A DNA stretch of 64,000 bases from Prosthecobacter debontii (GTDB lineage: Bacteria > Verrucomicrobiota > Verrucomicrobiia > Verrucomicrobiales > Akkermansiaceae): the NCBI GenBank assembly GCA_945862245.1, contig CAMAXN010000003.1, positions 51,041-115,040 on the forward strand, read 5' to 3'. Within the stretch, counting starts at the first letter, position 1, and the number at the start of each line of letters is the position of its first letter. A program made the translations under genes and the position numbers. Below the pieces are notes generated by a model, which was not told the origin of the DNA, searched no databases, and saw only the letters and a list, made by a program, of their open reading frames with translations. Below, in pieces: positions 43,886-51,591 of this stretch.

Positions 43886-43981
43886 GGTTCGTTGAAGTTC
43901 CAAACGTGTTGCTCGCGCTGTTACGGCAAGGGTTTGTATTGCAACGCCCATTATGCAGAAGGTGGGTGGTAGGAGTTCGCA

Positions 43982-44091
43982 CTAGTATTCTTCCACTGGG
44001 ATGCCATGCCTCCCGCAGTTTTCAACAAGCGTGTAGGTCACCGCCGCGTTGTGTCCGGCGTGTACTAATCCAAAAAGAGCCATTGTTTCGC
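43982..44091 (-). pseudogene. IS66 transposase C-terminal fragment
   Basis: Reading the minus strand, KQWLFLD is followed after a frame change by HAGHNAAVTYTLVENCGRHG and IPVEEY, then TAG at 43982. This resembles the conserved C-terminus of IS66 TnpC transposases (WLFIG, AGH, A-x-x-YTLVE, RRHG-type segments). Only about 35 codons survive, with a frameshift and no ends visible. It is a relic of an earlier insertion next to the duplicated flavoprotein. Confidence 0.65.
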
Positions 44092-44136
44092 TTCGAGCTT
44101 GTGTAACCTCTTGGCGTTCTCGGCGAGGTTAGACCA

Positions 44137-44243
44137 TCTGCCAAAAGTCCTTTCGTATTGAATCGTGGCTGGGGATTCCAGCCCCATGCCGTTGTTGGGG
44201 AATCTTGCCCCAACCTTCCAAATAAAAGCACAGACCTTTTGGC
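44137..44243 (+). repeat. REP pair related to the RAYT-linked REPs, nested in an inverted repeat
   Basis: Bases 44165-44215 have the same layout as the REP pairs beside the RAYT: GTGGCTGGGG, then CCAGCCCC closing hairpin 1, a TGCCGTTG spacer, then TTGGGG-AATCTTG-CCCCAA as hairpin 2. Outer arms CTGCCAAAAG (about 44140) and CTTTTGGCA (about 44235) form a further inverted repeat around the pair. There is no transposase here, so it would be a non-autonomous unit mobilised in trans. Confidence 0.72.
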
Positions 44244-44293
44244 AAACGGTTTAAATTCCTTGCCATCCGGCATATGGACTGCTTTTTTTTATT

Positions 44294-45250
44294 ATGACAA
44301 AATTACGCATTCTTTCCATCCTATTCCTTCCGCTCGCCGCCGCCCATGCCGATACCTTCGGCAGCGGGGCGAACACTTTCACCATGGACTTCGTCACCAT
44401 CGGTAATCCGGGCAATGCGGCGGACACCAACCCAGCGGGTTACGGCTCTGTTGGCTACACCTACCGGATGGGGATACACGAGGTGAGCAATTCAATGCTC
44501 TCTGCTTTCAATGCCCTGAGGATAAATCCCCAGAGCGATCCGCAACTGCCGACTGGGGATGTGAGCACCCCCCTTTTTAGCGGTGCGAACAAGCCCAGTT
44601 ATCTATTGACTTGGAACGCGGCGGCGCGATTTGTGAATTGGTTAAACACCAGCAAAGGCTACAGCGCGGCTTACAACATTACGACTACCGGTTTGGGTAG
44701 CTTAAACGACAATATCACGTTGTGGACGAATCTAGATGCTGGCTACGACGCAGCAAATCCCTTTCGTAATTCCAACGCCCACTACTTTTTACCCAGCGAA
44801 AACGAGTGGTATAAAGCGGCGTATTACGATCCGAACAAGAGCGGTGGGGCGGGCTACTGGGACTATGCGACCGGTAGCAATACAGCACCTACCGCAGTGG
44901 CGGGGGGTATCGCGAGCGGCACGGCAGTTTACAATTTACAAGCCAACCCAGCGGACGTGACGAATGCGGGCGGTTTAAGTCCTTATGGCACGATGGCGCA
45001 GAACGGGAACCAATGGGAGTGGTGCGAAACTGGTTTTACAGCTCCGAACAATGAGGCTAACGAGGGGCGGGTTATCCGCGGCGGCAACTACAACAGTGTG
45101 CCGGTCCTCCTACCTCCATCGAATCGCTATTCAGCTGGCCCTTCGTTGTTTGAAACTAATGGATTCCGCGTCGCATCTGTTCCTGAGCCGTCCGCACTAC
45201 TGTTGACTCTCATCGGCACATTAGGCGTGGTAACCAGAAGAAGACGCTGA
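44294..45250 (+). CDS. PEP-CTERM protein with FGE/SUMF1-like domain
   Basis: 318 aa. A signal peptide (MTKLRILSILFLPLAAAHA) starts it and the C-terminus has VPEPSALLLTLIGTLGVVTRRRR-type order: the VPEP motif, a transmembrane stretch, then an Arg cluster. This is the PEP-CTERM/exosortase sorting signal, so the protein is surface-anchored or released to the matrix. Between them is a formylglycine-generating-enzyme-like domain (YRMGIHEVSNSM, LPSENEWYKAAYYDP, GNQWEWCETG, VIRGGNYN, NGFRVASV). The fold binds Ca2+ and often has no enzymatic role in such proteins. A true sulfatase-activating role is unlikely because the domain is exported and lacks an obvious second active-site Cys. Confidence 0.88.
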   Translation: MTKLRILSILFLPLAAAHADTFGSGANTFTMDFVTIGNPGNAADTNPAGYGSVGYTYRMGIHEVSNSMLSAFNALRINPQSDPQLPTGDVSTPLFSGANKPSYLLTWNAAARFVNWLNTSKGYSAAYNITTTGLGSLNDNITLWTNLDAGYDAANPFRNSNAHYFLPSENEWYKAAYYDPNKSGGAGYWDYATGSNTAPTAVAGGIASGTAVYNLQANPADVTNAGGLSPYGTMAQNGNQWEWCETGFTAPNNEANEGRVIRGGNYNSVPVLLPPSNRYSAGPSLFETNGFRVASVPEPSALLLTLIGTLGVVTRRRR

Positions 45251-45297
45251 TTTCTTCCCTTTGATCTTTAGCTCTTTGCCCTTTTCCTTTTCAAAAT

Positions 45298-45444
45298 CGC
45301 AAGATCGAGGTGGTGCGCTGGCTGGTGCGGCTTTGCATGGACAGGAACCTGATCAGCGACCGCCAGTTGCTCTTCAGCGCGAAAGGGCTGGAGGAATGCG
45401 GGCGAATGGTCGGAGGCTGGGCTAGGTTGCCGAAATACCGACAG
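45298..45444 (+). pseudogene. C-terminal remnant of a four-helix-bundle (bAvd/S23-like) protein
   Basis: Without a start codon, the frame reads KIEVVRWLVRLCMDRNLIS, then DRQLLFSAKGLEECGRM and VGGWARLPK. This matches the last two helices of the four-helix-bundle family (bAvd-like / 23S intervening-sequence protein), which typically end with a lysine-rich start, a Q-x-x-x-L helix and a G-R-M-x-G-W motif. The N-terminal half is missing, cut off by the end of the PEP-CTERM gene region. There is no reverse transcriptase here, so this is not a retroelement. Confidence 0.55.
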
Positions 45445-45459
45445 AAATTTAGAGTTTTG

Positions 45460-45488
45460 AACCACGGATTTCATGGATTATCACGGAT
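45460..45488 (+). repeat. AACCACGGAT-type dispersed repeat, single copy
   Basis: AACCACGGATTTCATGGATT followed by ATCACGGAT. It belongs to the short GGAT-phased family also present at 24951-24976 and as an inverted pair at 33110-33258. It lies just upstream of the truncated flavoprotein copy. Confidence 0.65.
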
Positions 45489-45541
45489 AAGAAGGGATTT
45501 ATGAATGCGATATTGATCCTAAGTGTTTCGCCGGGCGACGA

Positions 45542-46338
45542 CGGTGCTGCGTGCGTGGTTGGCGCGGTTGCGGGAAATGGGTGTGGAGATTCGTCCGAAA
45601 CACCTGTGGCAGGATCTGCTGCCGGGAAACACATTGCGTTTCGCCGACGGCACGGAAGTCCGCGCGAAAGCCATCGTGTTCGCGCTCGGCGGTGGCTCGT
45701 GGCCGAAGACCGGCTCGGACGGCGGGTGGGTTGGAAAATTCCTTGAATTCGGCATCAGCTGCGAACCGCTTGTTTCCTCGAACTGTGGCTGGGAGTGCGA
45801 TTGGGGAGCCGAAGTCCTCGCCGCCGCCGAAGGCCTTCCGATCAAGAACATCCATGTCCGTGGAGGTGTAAAAAGTGTGGCGGGAGAGTTGCTCGTGACG
45901 CGCTACGGACTCGAAGGCGGCGCGATCTATGCTCTTGGCAGCGAGCTTAGGAAAATGCCTGAACCGTTTATCGAGATCGATTTCAAACCGAGCTTTTCCG
46001 CTGCGCAACTCGCCGCTAGGCCGATCCGTGAATGGAAGCTCAGTAAGCCCGCCTACGCGATTCTTGGCGCGACACAATTTCAAGATATAGCTCAACTCGC
46101 CGCCGCAGCGAAAGCATTCCGCCTCGCGTTGCTGCGCCCGCGACCTCTAGCGGAAGCAATTTCATCAGCGGGTGGCATTCGCTGGGATGAGCTCGATGAA
46201 AACCTTATGCTCCAAAAATTGCCGGGAGTATTTGTTTGCGGCGAGATGATCGACTGGGATGCACCTACCGGCGGATACCTTTTGCAAGCCGCCTTCTCCA
46301 CAGGAAAACGCGCGGGCATGGCCGCCGCAAGTTGGTGA
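45542..46338 (+). pseudogene. 5'-truncated duplicate of the BaiN-type flavoprotein
   Basis: Collinear with bases 43089-43885 of the intact gene and of exactly the same length (797 bp), including the stop. It lacks the first 110 or so codons with the FAD-binding G-x-G-x-x-G and the GRKFLVAGKGG motif, so it cannot make a working enzyme. An in-frame ATG at 45523 gives a 271-aa ORF, but its first seven residues are unrelated. Up to about 45965 the two copies are nearly identical; beyond that they diverge clearly. The open frame suggests a recent origin or ongoing gene conversion. Confidence 0.85.
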
Positions 46339-46610
46339 TGGTGAAATGACGATGTTGTATGGCGGGTGCGCGGCTTCGGGTGTTGATGATTTACTCGATC
46401 TTTTATGTTTATACATCACGGCATACTCCTCTTTCACAGTAAATCCATTTGGAGTAGGAGCTTCCATTGAATGAAGTTTTTCCAATCAACCGATAAAATG
46501 TCACACTTAAAAATGGCATGAGGCTACCGTTTCATTCCCTATTTAGTTTACCGTGCAAACTTTCCCGGAAAAATCCTGTATTTTCCTGTGGAAAAACGCA
46601 GATTCTTTGC
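46339..46610. other. Intergenic region before the GNAT gene
   Basis: About 270 bp, AT-rich. It contains a small dyad TTTCCCGGAAA near 46562 and the same-strand leader of the GNAT gene. Nothing else could be assigned. Confidence 0.4.
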
Positions 46611-47117
46611 ATGGATGCGGCGAAACCGGAAGTGCTTACGCAGGTAGGCGGTCAAACTGCTCAGGACAAGCCGAGGGTTGAGATGGCGACCATCGAAGAT
46701 CTGCCTGCGCTGACTGAGCTGGTAATGGATCTTTTTTCCAACTCGGGCGACTTCCAGCCGGACCGTGAGGTTCAGGAGCGGGGGTTGCGGTTGATTCTCG
46801 AGCAACCGAGGCGTGGACGAATCGCAGTGGTGCGCAACGACGACCGTATCTTCGGCATGGTGAACATGCTTTTTACGATCTCCACCGCGCGCGGTGGTTT
46901 CGTAATCCTGATGGAGGACGTAGTGATACATCCCCGCCATCGCGGCCAGGGCTACGGCACGATGCTCGTGGATCATGTGGTCGAGTTCGCAAAGCAGAAA
47001 CGCTTCCTCCGGATCACCTTGCTGACCGACAAGATCAGTGCGGAAAGCCAAGAGTTCTTCCGTAAACAGGGCTTCGAGTATTCGAGCATGATCCCGATGC
47101 GGCGGCTGATCGAGTGA
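46611..47117 (+). CDS. GNAT-family N-acetyltransferase
   Basis: 168 aa from the ATG at 46611 (MDAAKPEVLTQVGG). ATIEDLPALTELV opens the fold, EDVVIHPRHRGQGYGTMLVDHVV is motif A with the acetyl-CoA pyrophosphate loop (R/Q-x-x-G-x-G/A), and FFRKQGFEYSSMIPMRR closes it. The acceptor substrate is unknown. The longer frame from 46518 lacks a signal and is less likely. Confidence 0.88.
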   Translation: MDAAKPEVLTQVGGQTAQDKPRVEMATIEDLPALTELVMDLFSNSGDFQPDREVQERGLRLILEQPRRGRIAVVRNDDRIFGMVNMLFTISTARGGFVILMEDVVIHPRHRGQGYGTMLVDHVVEFAKQKRFLRITLLTDKISAESQEFFRKQGFEYSSMIPMRRLIE

Positions 47118-47120
47118 GCT

Positions 47121-48077
47121 TCAAGCGTCTAGCACTTTCGCCAATACTGGTTCGAGAGCTCCACCGATAGCGGTTCCTTGGGTTACGATACGCAAGAATT
47201 TCGCCGCTACGGGGATGTGTTGACGGTACCATTCATCGCCGCGGTTTTCGAGAATGTTTCCGAAGGCACCGAGCGCCTGCATGAGGCGCTGGGCAGCGCA
47301 TTGGTGAAAGAGGGTTTTCTCTGGGCGCTCGTCGGAAATTTCATCCCAGAGGTCTAAGAGAGCTTCCCGCTCCTCTTCTGAGTGATCCATGTAGGGATCG
47401 AAAATCAGCGACGCGAGGTCGTATTCCTGGCGTCCGCGGCGCAGGCCCTGAAAGTCGATCATGAAGATCTTATCGTCCTTGATGAGGAGGTTCTGGGATT
47501 GGAAATCGCGGTGGACGAGGTGCTTGTGTGTCGATCCCAGGCCTTCCGCCATTTCCTGCAATGCTTCGTTCTTTTCCAAGGGAACTGGGTTCATTTTCAG
47601 AAAGTCCTCGACGAAGTGGTCAAAGAAATACCTCTGCTCCCAGCGGTACAGCGCGGCATCGAAGGGCGGCATGAGTTCCAAATCCTTCGGTACTTTCGCG
47701 TAGAACAGGCGGTCGATCTGCTCCAACGCGGATCGGTAAAACGGCAGGCGTAGTTTGAAGGTTTTATCCTTCAATGACAGCAGATCCTGATCACCTAGAT
47801 CCTCGATGAGGGCGACGTTGTGCTGCGAGCGGTCGTAAAGGATTTTGGGGACATTGAAGAGGGCTTTTTTCAAGAATTCCGCGACGGGCACGAACTGGGC
47901 GTTGTCCTCGCGCTCATCCGTCCAGTGGACGCCGATGAAATTATCGTGCACAGGGCTTTTGACCCGCACGATGGTGCGCCCTGAAGCCCCGCGTTTGATC
48001 GGAATCATGGTGATCGGCGTGGTGGGATCCACCGCAAGATATTGCCGGGTGATGGATAGGATGGCTTCTGTGGACAT
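47121..48077 (-). CDS. Phosphotransferase, AmgK/aminoglycoside-kinase type
   Basis: 318 aa from the ATG at 48077. LVHRDFQSQNLLI is the catalytic loop (H-R-D-x-x-x-x-N) and FMIDFQGLRRGRQEYDLASL the metal-binding segment, both of the APH family. IEDLGDQDLLSL and the overall length match anomeric N-acetylmuramate/N-acetylglucosamine kinases (AmgK) of cell-wall sugar recycling, which is the likely role. No MurU-like nucleotidyltransferase gene is adjacent in the window. Confidence 0.8.
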   Translation of the reverse strand: MSTEAILSITRQYLAVDPTTPITMIPIKRGASGRTIVRVKSPVHDNFIGVHWTDEREDNAQFVPVAEFLKKALFNVPKILYDRSQHNVALIEDLGDQDLLSLKDKTFKLRLPFYRSALEQIDRLFYAKVPKDLELMPPFDAALYRWEQRYFFDHFVEDFLKMNPVPLEKNEALQEMAEGLGSTHKHLVHRDFQSQNLLIKDDKIFMIDFQGLRRGRQEYDLASLIFDPYMDHSEEEREALLDLWDEISDERPEKTLFHQCAAQRLMQALGAFGNILENRGDEWYRQHIPVAAKFLRIVTQGTAIGGALEPVLAKVLDA

Positions 48078-48183
48078 GAACGGCGCTGTCTTAACACGCT
48101 TTTGCACCAGCGCCAGTGAGAATGGGTTAAATTTTACGCGAGAAAATGAGGGATGCTATAGCGTGTCGAATCTGCTGCCTCTG

Positions 48184-49533
48184 TCACTTGCCGATGCAGA
48201 AACTCGAAAAGATCACTCCCAACAAATCCTCGGTGTCGACCTTGCCGGGGATTTCGCCGAGGGCGTCGAGGGCTTCGCGGAGGTCAATGGCGGCGATTTC
48301 AGGGTCGGAATGATACTCGGTGATTAGATCGAGGGCCGCGATGAGGTTCGTGCGGGCAAGGGCTAGCGAGGTCTGGTGGCGGGCGTTGATGGCGATAGCG
48401 TGCTCGCCGAAATCCGCCTCGGTGAAATGGAGGGCGGCACTGATTTTTTCTGAGAAGGACTCAAAGCCCTCGCCGTTCGCGCAGGAGATCCGCGAGGCCT
48501 CCGCGCCATGCCATGAAGGATGCTCGCCGAGATCGTATTTATTGAGAATAAGGAGATGGGTGGCGTGGTGCGAGGGATAGACGGCCCGCTCGGGACGCGG
48601 TTGCGAGGCGTCGGCGATTTCCAGGAGCAGATCTGCGCCCTCGATCTGGCGGACGGTGCGCTGGATGCCTTGCGTCTCGATGGCATCATCCGATTCGCGC
48701 ACGCCCGCTGTATCGACGAGGCGCAGTGGGATGCCACGCAGGTTGATGACCTCCTCGATGGTGTCGCGGGTGGTGCCGGGTATGTCGGAAACAATGGCGC
48801 GGTCGAAGCCGAGGAGTCTGTTGAGCAGGGAGGATTTCCCGACGTTAGGTTCGCCGAAAATTACGGTGCGCACACCCTCGCGGAGAACGCGGCCTTGGTC
48901 GGCGGTGGCGAGTAGGGAGTCGATGGTTTTCAGAATACCAAGGATGCGGAAACGGAGTTGGGCAGTGGTCTGGGGATCGATGTCTTCATCGGGAAAGTCG
49001 ATCCACGCTTCTAGGTGTGCAAGGATATCTAACAGTTCGTCGCGGGCAGCGGTGGTGCGTTTTCCGAGAGTCCCCTCAAGCTGAGAGTGAGCGGCGCGCA
49101 TTGCGAGCCGGGTCTGTGCGGAAATGAGATCCATGATGCCCTCCGCCTGGGTGAGATCGAGTTTACCGTTGAGAAACGCGCGCTGTGAGAACTCGCCGGG
49201 CGCGGCGTGGACGGCTCCACATTCGAGGAAACGCGAGAGAACCTCGCGTGTGACGAGAATACCGCCGTGGCCCGCGAACTCCACCGTGTCCTCGCCGGTG
49301 AAGGAATTTGGGTAGAGGAAAACAGTGAGCAGTCCATCGTCAATGACGGTTCCAGTGACGTCACGGATTTTGCAGCGTCTGGCCACGCGAGGCATTGTAG
49401 CGGATGCGATTCCACCGCTTGCAAGATCTGCAATCCCGACCGCTTGAGGGCCCGAGATTCGGATTAGCGATATGGCACCGACACCCGTGGGTGAGGCGAT
49501 GGCGGCGATAGTGGTGCATTGCGCCGAGGCCAT
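48184..49533 (-). CDS. mnmE: tRNA modification GTPase MnmE
   Basis: 449 aa. The N-terminal tetrahydrofolate-binding domain (TIAAIASPTGVGAISLIRISG) is followed by helices and the G domain: P-loop GEPNVGKS at residues 227-234, switch II DIPGTTRDT and NKYD. It ends in the invariant C-terminal CIGK. With MnmG it makes 5-carboxymethylaminomethyluridine at the wobble position of several tRNAs. The gene is isolated and complete. Confidence 0.97.
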   Translation of the reverse strand: MASAQCTTIAAIASPTGVGAISLIRISGPQAVGIADLASGGIASATMPRVARRCKIRDVTGTVIDDGLLTVFLYPNSFTGEDTVEFAGHGGILVTREVLSRFLECGAVHAAPGEFSQRAFLNGKLDLTQAEGIMDLISAQTRLAMRAAHSQLEGTLGKRTTAARDELLDILAHLEAWIDFPDEDIDPQTTAQLRFRILGILKTIDSLLATADQGRVLREGVRTVIFGEPNVGKSSLLNRLLGFDRAIVSDIPGTTRDTIEEVINLRGIPLRLVDTAGVRESDDAIETQGIQRTVRQIEGADLLLEIADASQPRPERAVYPSHHATHLLILNKYDLGEHPSWHGAEASRISCANGEGFESFSEKISAALHFTEADFGEHAIAINARHQTSLALARTNLIAALDLITEYHSDPEIAAIDLREALDALGEIPGKVDTEDLLGVIFSSFCIGK

Positions 49534-49705
49534 TGATGTATCGGGTAAGTTGAAACAAGCAGCGGCGGTAAAACGATTTCCAACGCTTTTTATTAATTAA
49601 GCTAACCGGAGAGCGCTGTCAATGCGCGCAGGTCTTCTTGGGATGCGGTTCTTGTCTTGCGTCCGCTGCATTCGGGGAATAGTCTACGCGCCCCGTGAGA
49701 GTCCA

Positions 49706-51268
49706 ATGAAACCGGTTCACATTTACGACACCACCTTGCGCGACGGCACCCAAGGCGAGGGCTTCCAGCTCTCCGTCCTTGACAAGCTACGCATCGCAAA
49801 GCGCCTCGATGAGTTCGGCGTGGACTACATCGAGGGTGGATGGCCGGGATCGAATCCCAAAGATGTAGAGTTCTTTCAGGCTGCAAAATCCATTGATTTC
49901 AAGCACGCTAAGCTCGCTGCCTTCGGATCTACACGCCGCGCGAATACGTCGGTGGAAGAGGATCCCCAGGTGAAGCTCCTGCTGGAGGCGGAGACGCCGG
50001 TGGTGACAATTTTTGGGAAAAGCTGGGAGATGCAGGTCACGGAAATCCTGCGCACCACCGTCGAGGAAAACCAGGCAATGATAAGCGAAACGGTCGCCCA
50101 TCTCGTGCGAAACGGCCGCGAGGTGATATACGATGCGGAACATTTTTTCGACGGCTACAAGGACTCTCCGAAGCACGCGCTGGCCACGCTGAAAGCTGCC
50201 TCCGAAGGGGGCGCGGCTTGCCTCGTCCTTTGCGATACCAATGGTGGCACGCTGCCTTCTGAGATTGCGACAATTTGCTCCGCCGTCCGCGCTCATCTCC
50301 CCGGCTCGGTCATCGGTATACACACCCACAATGACTGCGAGCTTGGCGTAGCCAATGCGATTGCTGCTGTGGATGTGGGGGCGACCCATGTTCAGGGCAC
50401 AATCAATGGCTACGGCGAGCGCACAGGAAATTGCAATCTCACCTCGGTTATTCCCATCTTGCAGTTAAAGATGGGGCTTGAGGTAGTGCCGCGCTTGGAA
50501 GGCCTACGCGACCTCTCCTGGTTTGTGGACGATGTTTCCAATAACCCCCATTTCGCCCGCGCACCATTCATCGGGCGCACGGCATTCGCCCACAAGGGTG
50601 GCATGCATGTTAACGCCGTTCAGAAGCTCGCCCGCAGCTACGAGCACATCACGCCCGCCAGCGTTGGCAACGAGCAGACTATCCTCGTTTCCGAGCTCAG
50701 CGGCCAGTCGAACATTCTTCTTATTGCGGAACAAATGGGCATTCCCATAGAAAAAGGTGCACCTGAGGCCGCGCGTATCCTTTCCCGCATCAAGGAGCTG
50801 GAGCACGAGGGTTATTCCTTCGAGGCGGCCGGCGGCTCGCTGGAGCTGCTGATCCGCCGCGAGCTGGGGAAATACATCAAGCCCTTCGAGGCCAACGAAT
50901 ACCATACCAGCTTCCGCCAATACCGCGACGGCCACAAACCCGTCTGTGAGGCCACCGTGAAAGTCAGCGTCAACGAGTCAGCCGAACTCACCGTTGCGGA
51001 AGGCCACGGCGTGGTCAATGCCCTCGACCTCGCCCTGCGGAAAGCGCTGCTGTCTTTCTATCCGGAGATAGAGGAGGTCTCGCTGGTCGATTACAAGGTT
51101 CGCATACTCGACGGCCACGATGCCACCGCCGCCAAGACCCGCGTACTTATCGTCTCTGCCCACGGTGGCGACACCTGGGGCACCATTGGCGTCTCGGAAA
51201 ACATTATTGAGGCAAGCTGGCTTGCCCTCGTAGATGGTATCGACCTATTCCTGCAGCGGAGAAGGTGA
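49706..51268 (+). CDS. cimA: (R)-citramalate synthase
   Basis: 520 aa from the ATG at 49706. The catalytic DRE-TIM motif is IYDTTLRDGTQGEGFQLS with the metal-binding HTHNDCELGVANA and GTINGYGERTGNCNL. A C-terminal LeuA-type regulatory domain follows (VKVSVNESAELTVAEG, YKVRILDG). CimA joins pyruvate and acetyl-CoA, the threonine-independent route to isoleucine. Its length and GYGERTGN motif distinguish it from the shorter homocitrate and isopropylmalate synthases. The preceding 84 in-frame bases lack a start context. Confidence 0.93.
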   Translation: MKPVHIYDTTLRDGTQGEGFQLSVLDKLRIAKRLDEFGVDYIEGGWPGSNPKDVEFFQAAKSIDFKHAKLAAFGSTRRANTSVEEDPQVKLLLEAETPVVTIFGKSWEMQVTEILRTTVEENQAMISETVAHLVRNGREVIYDAEHFFDGYKDSPKHALATLKAASEGGAACLVLCDTNGGTLPSEIATICSAVRAHLPGSVIGIHTHNDCELGVANAIAAVDVGATHVQGTINGYGERTGNCNLTSVIPILQLKMGLEVVPRLEGLRDLSWFVDDVSNNPHFARAPFIGRTAFAHKGGMHVNAVQKLARSYEHITPASVGNEQTILVSELSGQSNILLIAEQMGIPIEKGAPEAARILSRIKELEHEGYSFEAAGGSLELLIRRELGKYIKPFEANEYHTSFRQYRDGHKPVCEATVKVSVNESAELTVAEGHGVVNALDLALRKALLSFYPEIEEVSLVDYKVRILDGHDATAAKTRVLIVSAHGGDTWGTIGVSENIIEASWLALVDGIDLFLQRRR

Positions 51269-51323
51269 GGACTTTCTCCGTCGTCGGCACTTTGTCGCTG
51301 TGTTAGTAAATGATATAAATTGT

Positions 51324-51467
51324 TTATTCGCGGACCTCTTTCTCCTGTGTGCAGCCATCGCCGCGGGGCCTTTGAATGAAATGAAGAACATACTTTTCAT
51401 GGTCGTGGATGGCCTCAATGACTGGGTCGGGTCGCTATGCGAGTATCCGCAGCTGAAAATGACATGA
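51324..51467 (+). pseudogene. Sulfatase 5' remnant
   Basis: A frame without its own start reads LFADLFLLCAAIAAG, a signal peptide, then KNILFMVVDGLNDWVGSL and an early TGA (51465-51467). N-I-L-F-x-x-V-D-x-L-N-D-W-V-G is the N-terminus of iduronate-2-sulfatase-like enzymes. Nothing downstream matches the catalytic C-x-P-S-R region. It is the second decayed sulfatase in the window. The rest of the gap to 51591 holds only the leader of the next gene. Confidence 0.7.
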
Positions 51468-51591
51468 TCACAGCTTATGATCTAAATATATGTAAGAGGC
51501 CTCATGTTATTATCGTAATAACCAATGAATTGCCGAAATTCTTCATCCACAGATTATTTGAACTAAAGCCAAGTTTAAATTTTATATAGTC

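Larger units (their letters stand above)
43886..44293. other. Spacer holding an IS66 relic and a REP unit
   Basis: About 400 bp between the flavoprotein and the PEP-CTERM gene. The readable contents are described separately: an IS66 transposase C-terminal fragment (43982-44091) and a REP unit (44137-44243). The 43886-43980 part shows nothing certain. The bases just before the PEP-CTERM gene should include its promoter. Confidence 0.5.

Noticed and set aside
44294..45250. Functional sulfatase-maturing FGE
   Set aside because: The domain is exported with a PEP-CTERM signal, and the cysteine pair needed for catalysis is not evident.
45250..45541. Diversity-generating retroelement, suggested by the bAvd-like fragment
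   Set aside because: No reverse transcriptase, template repeat or variable repeat was found nearby.
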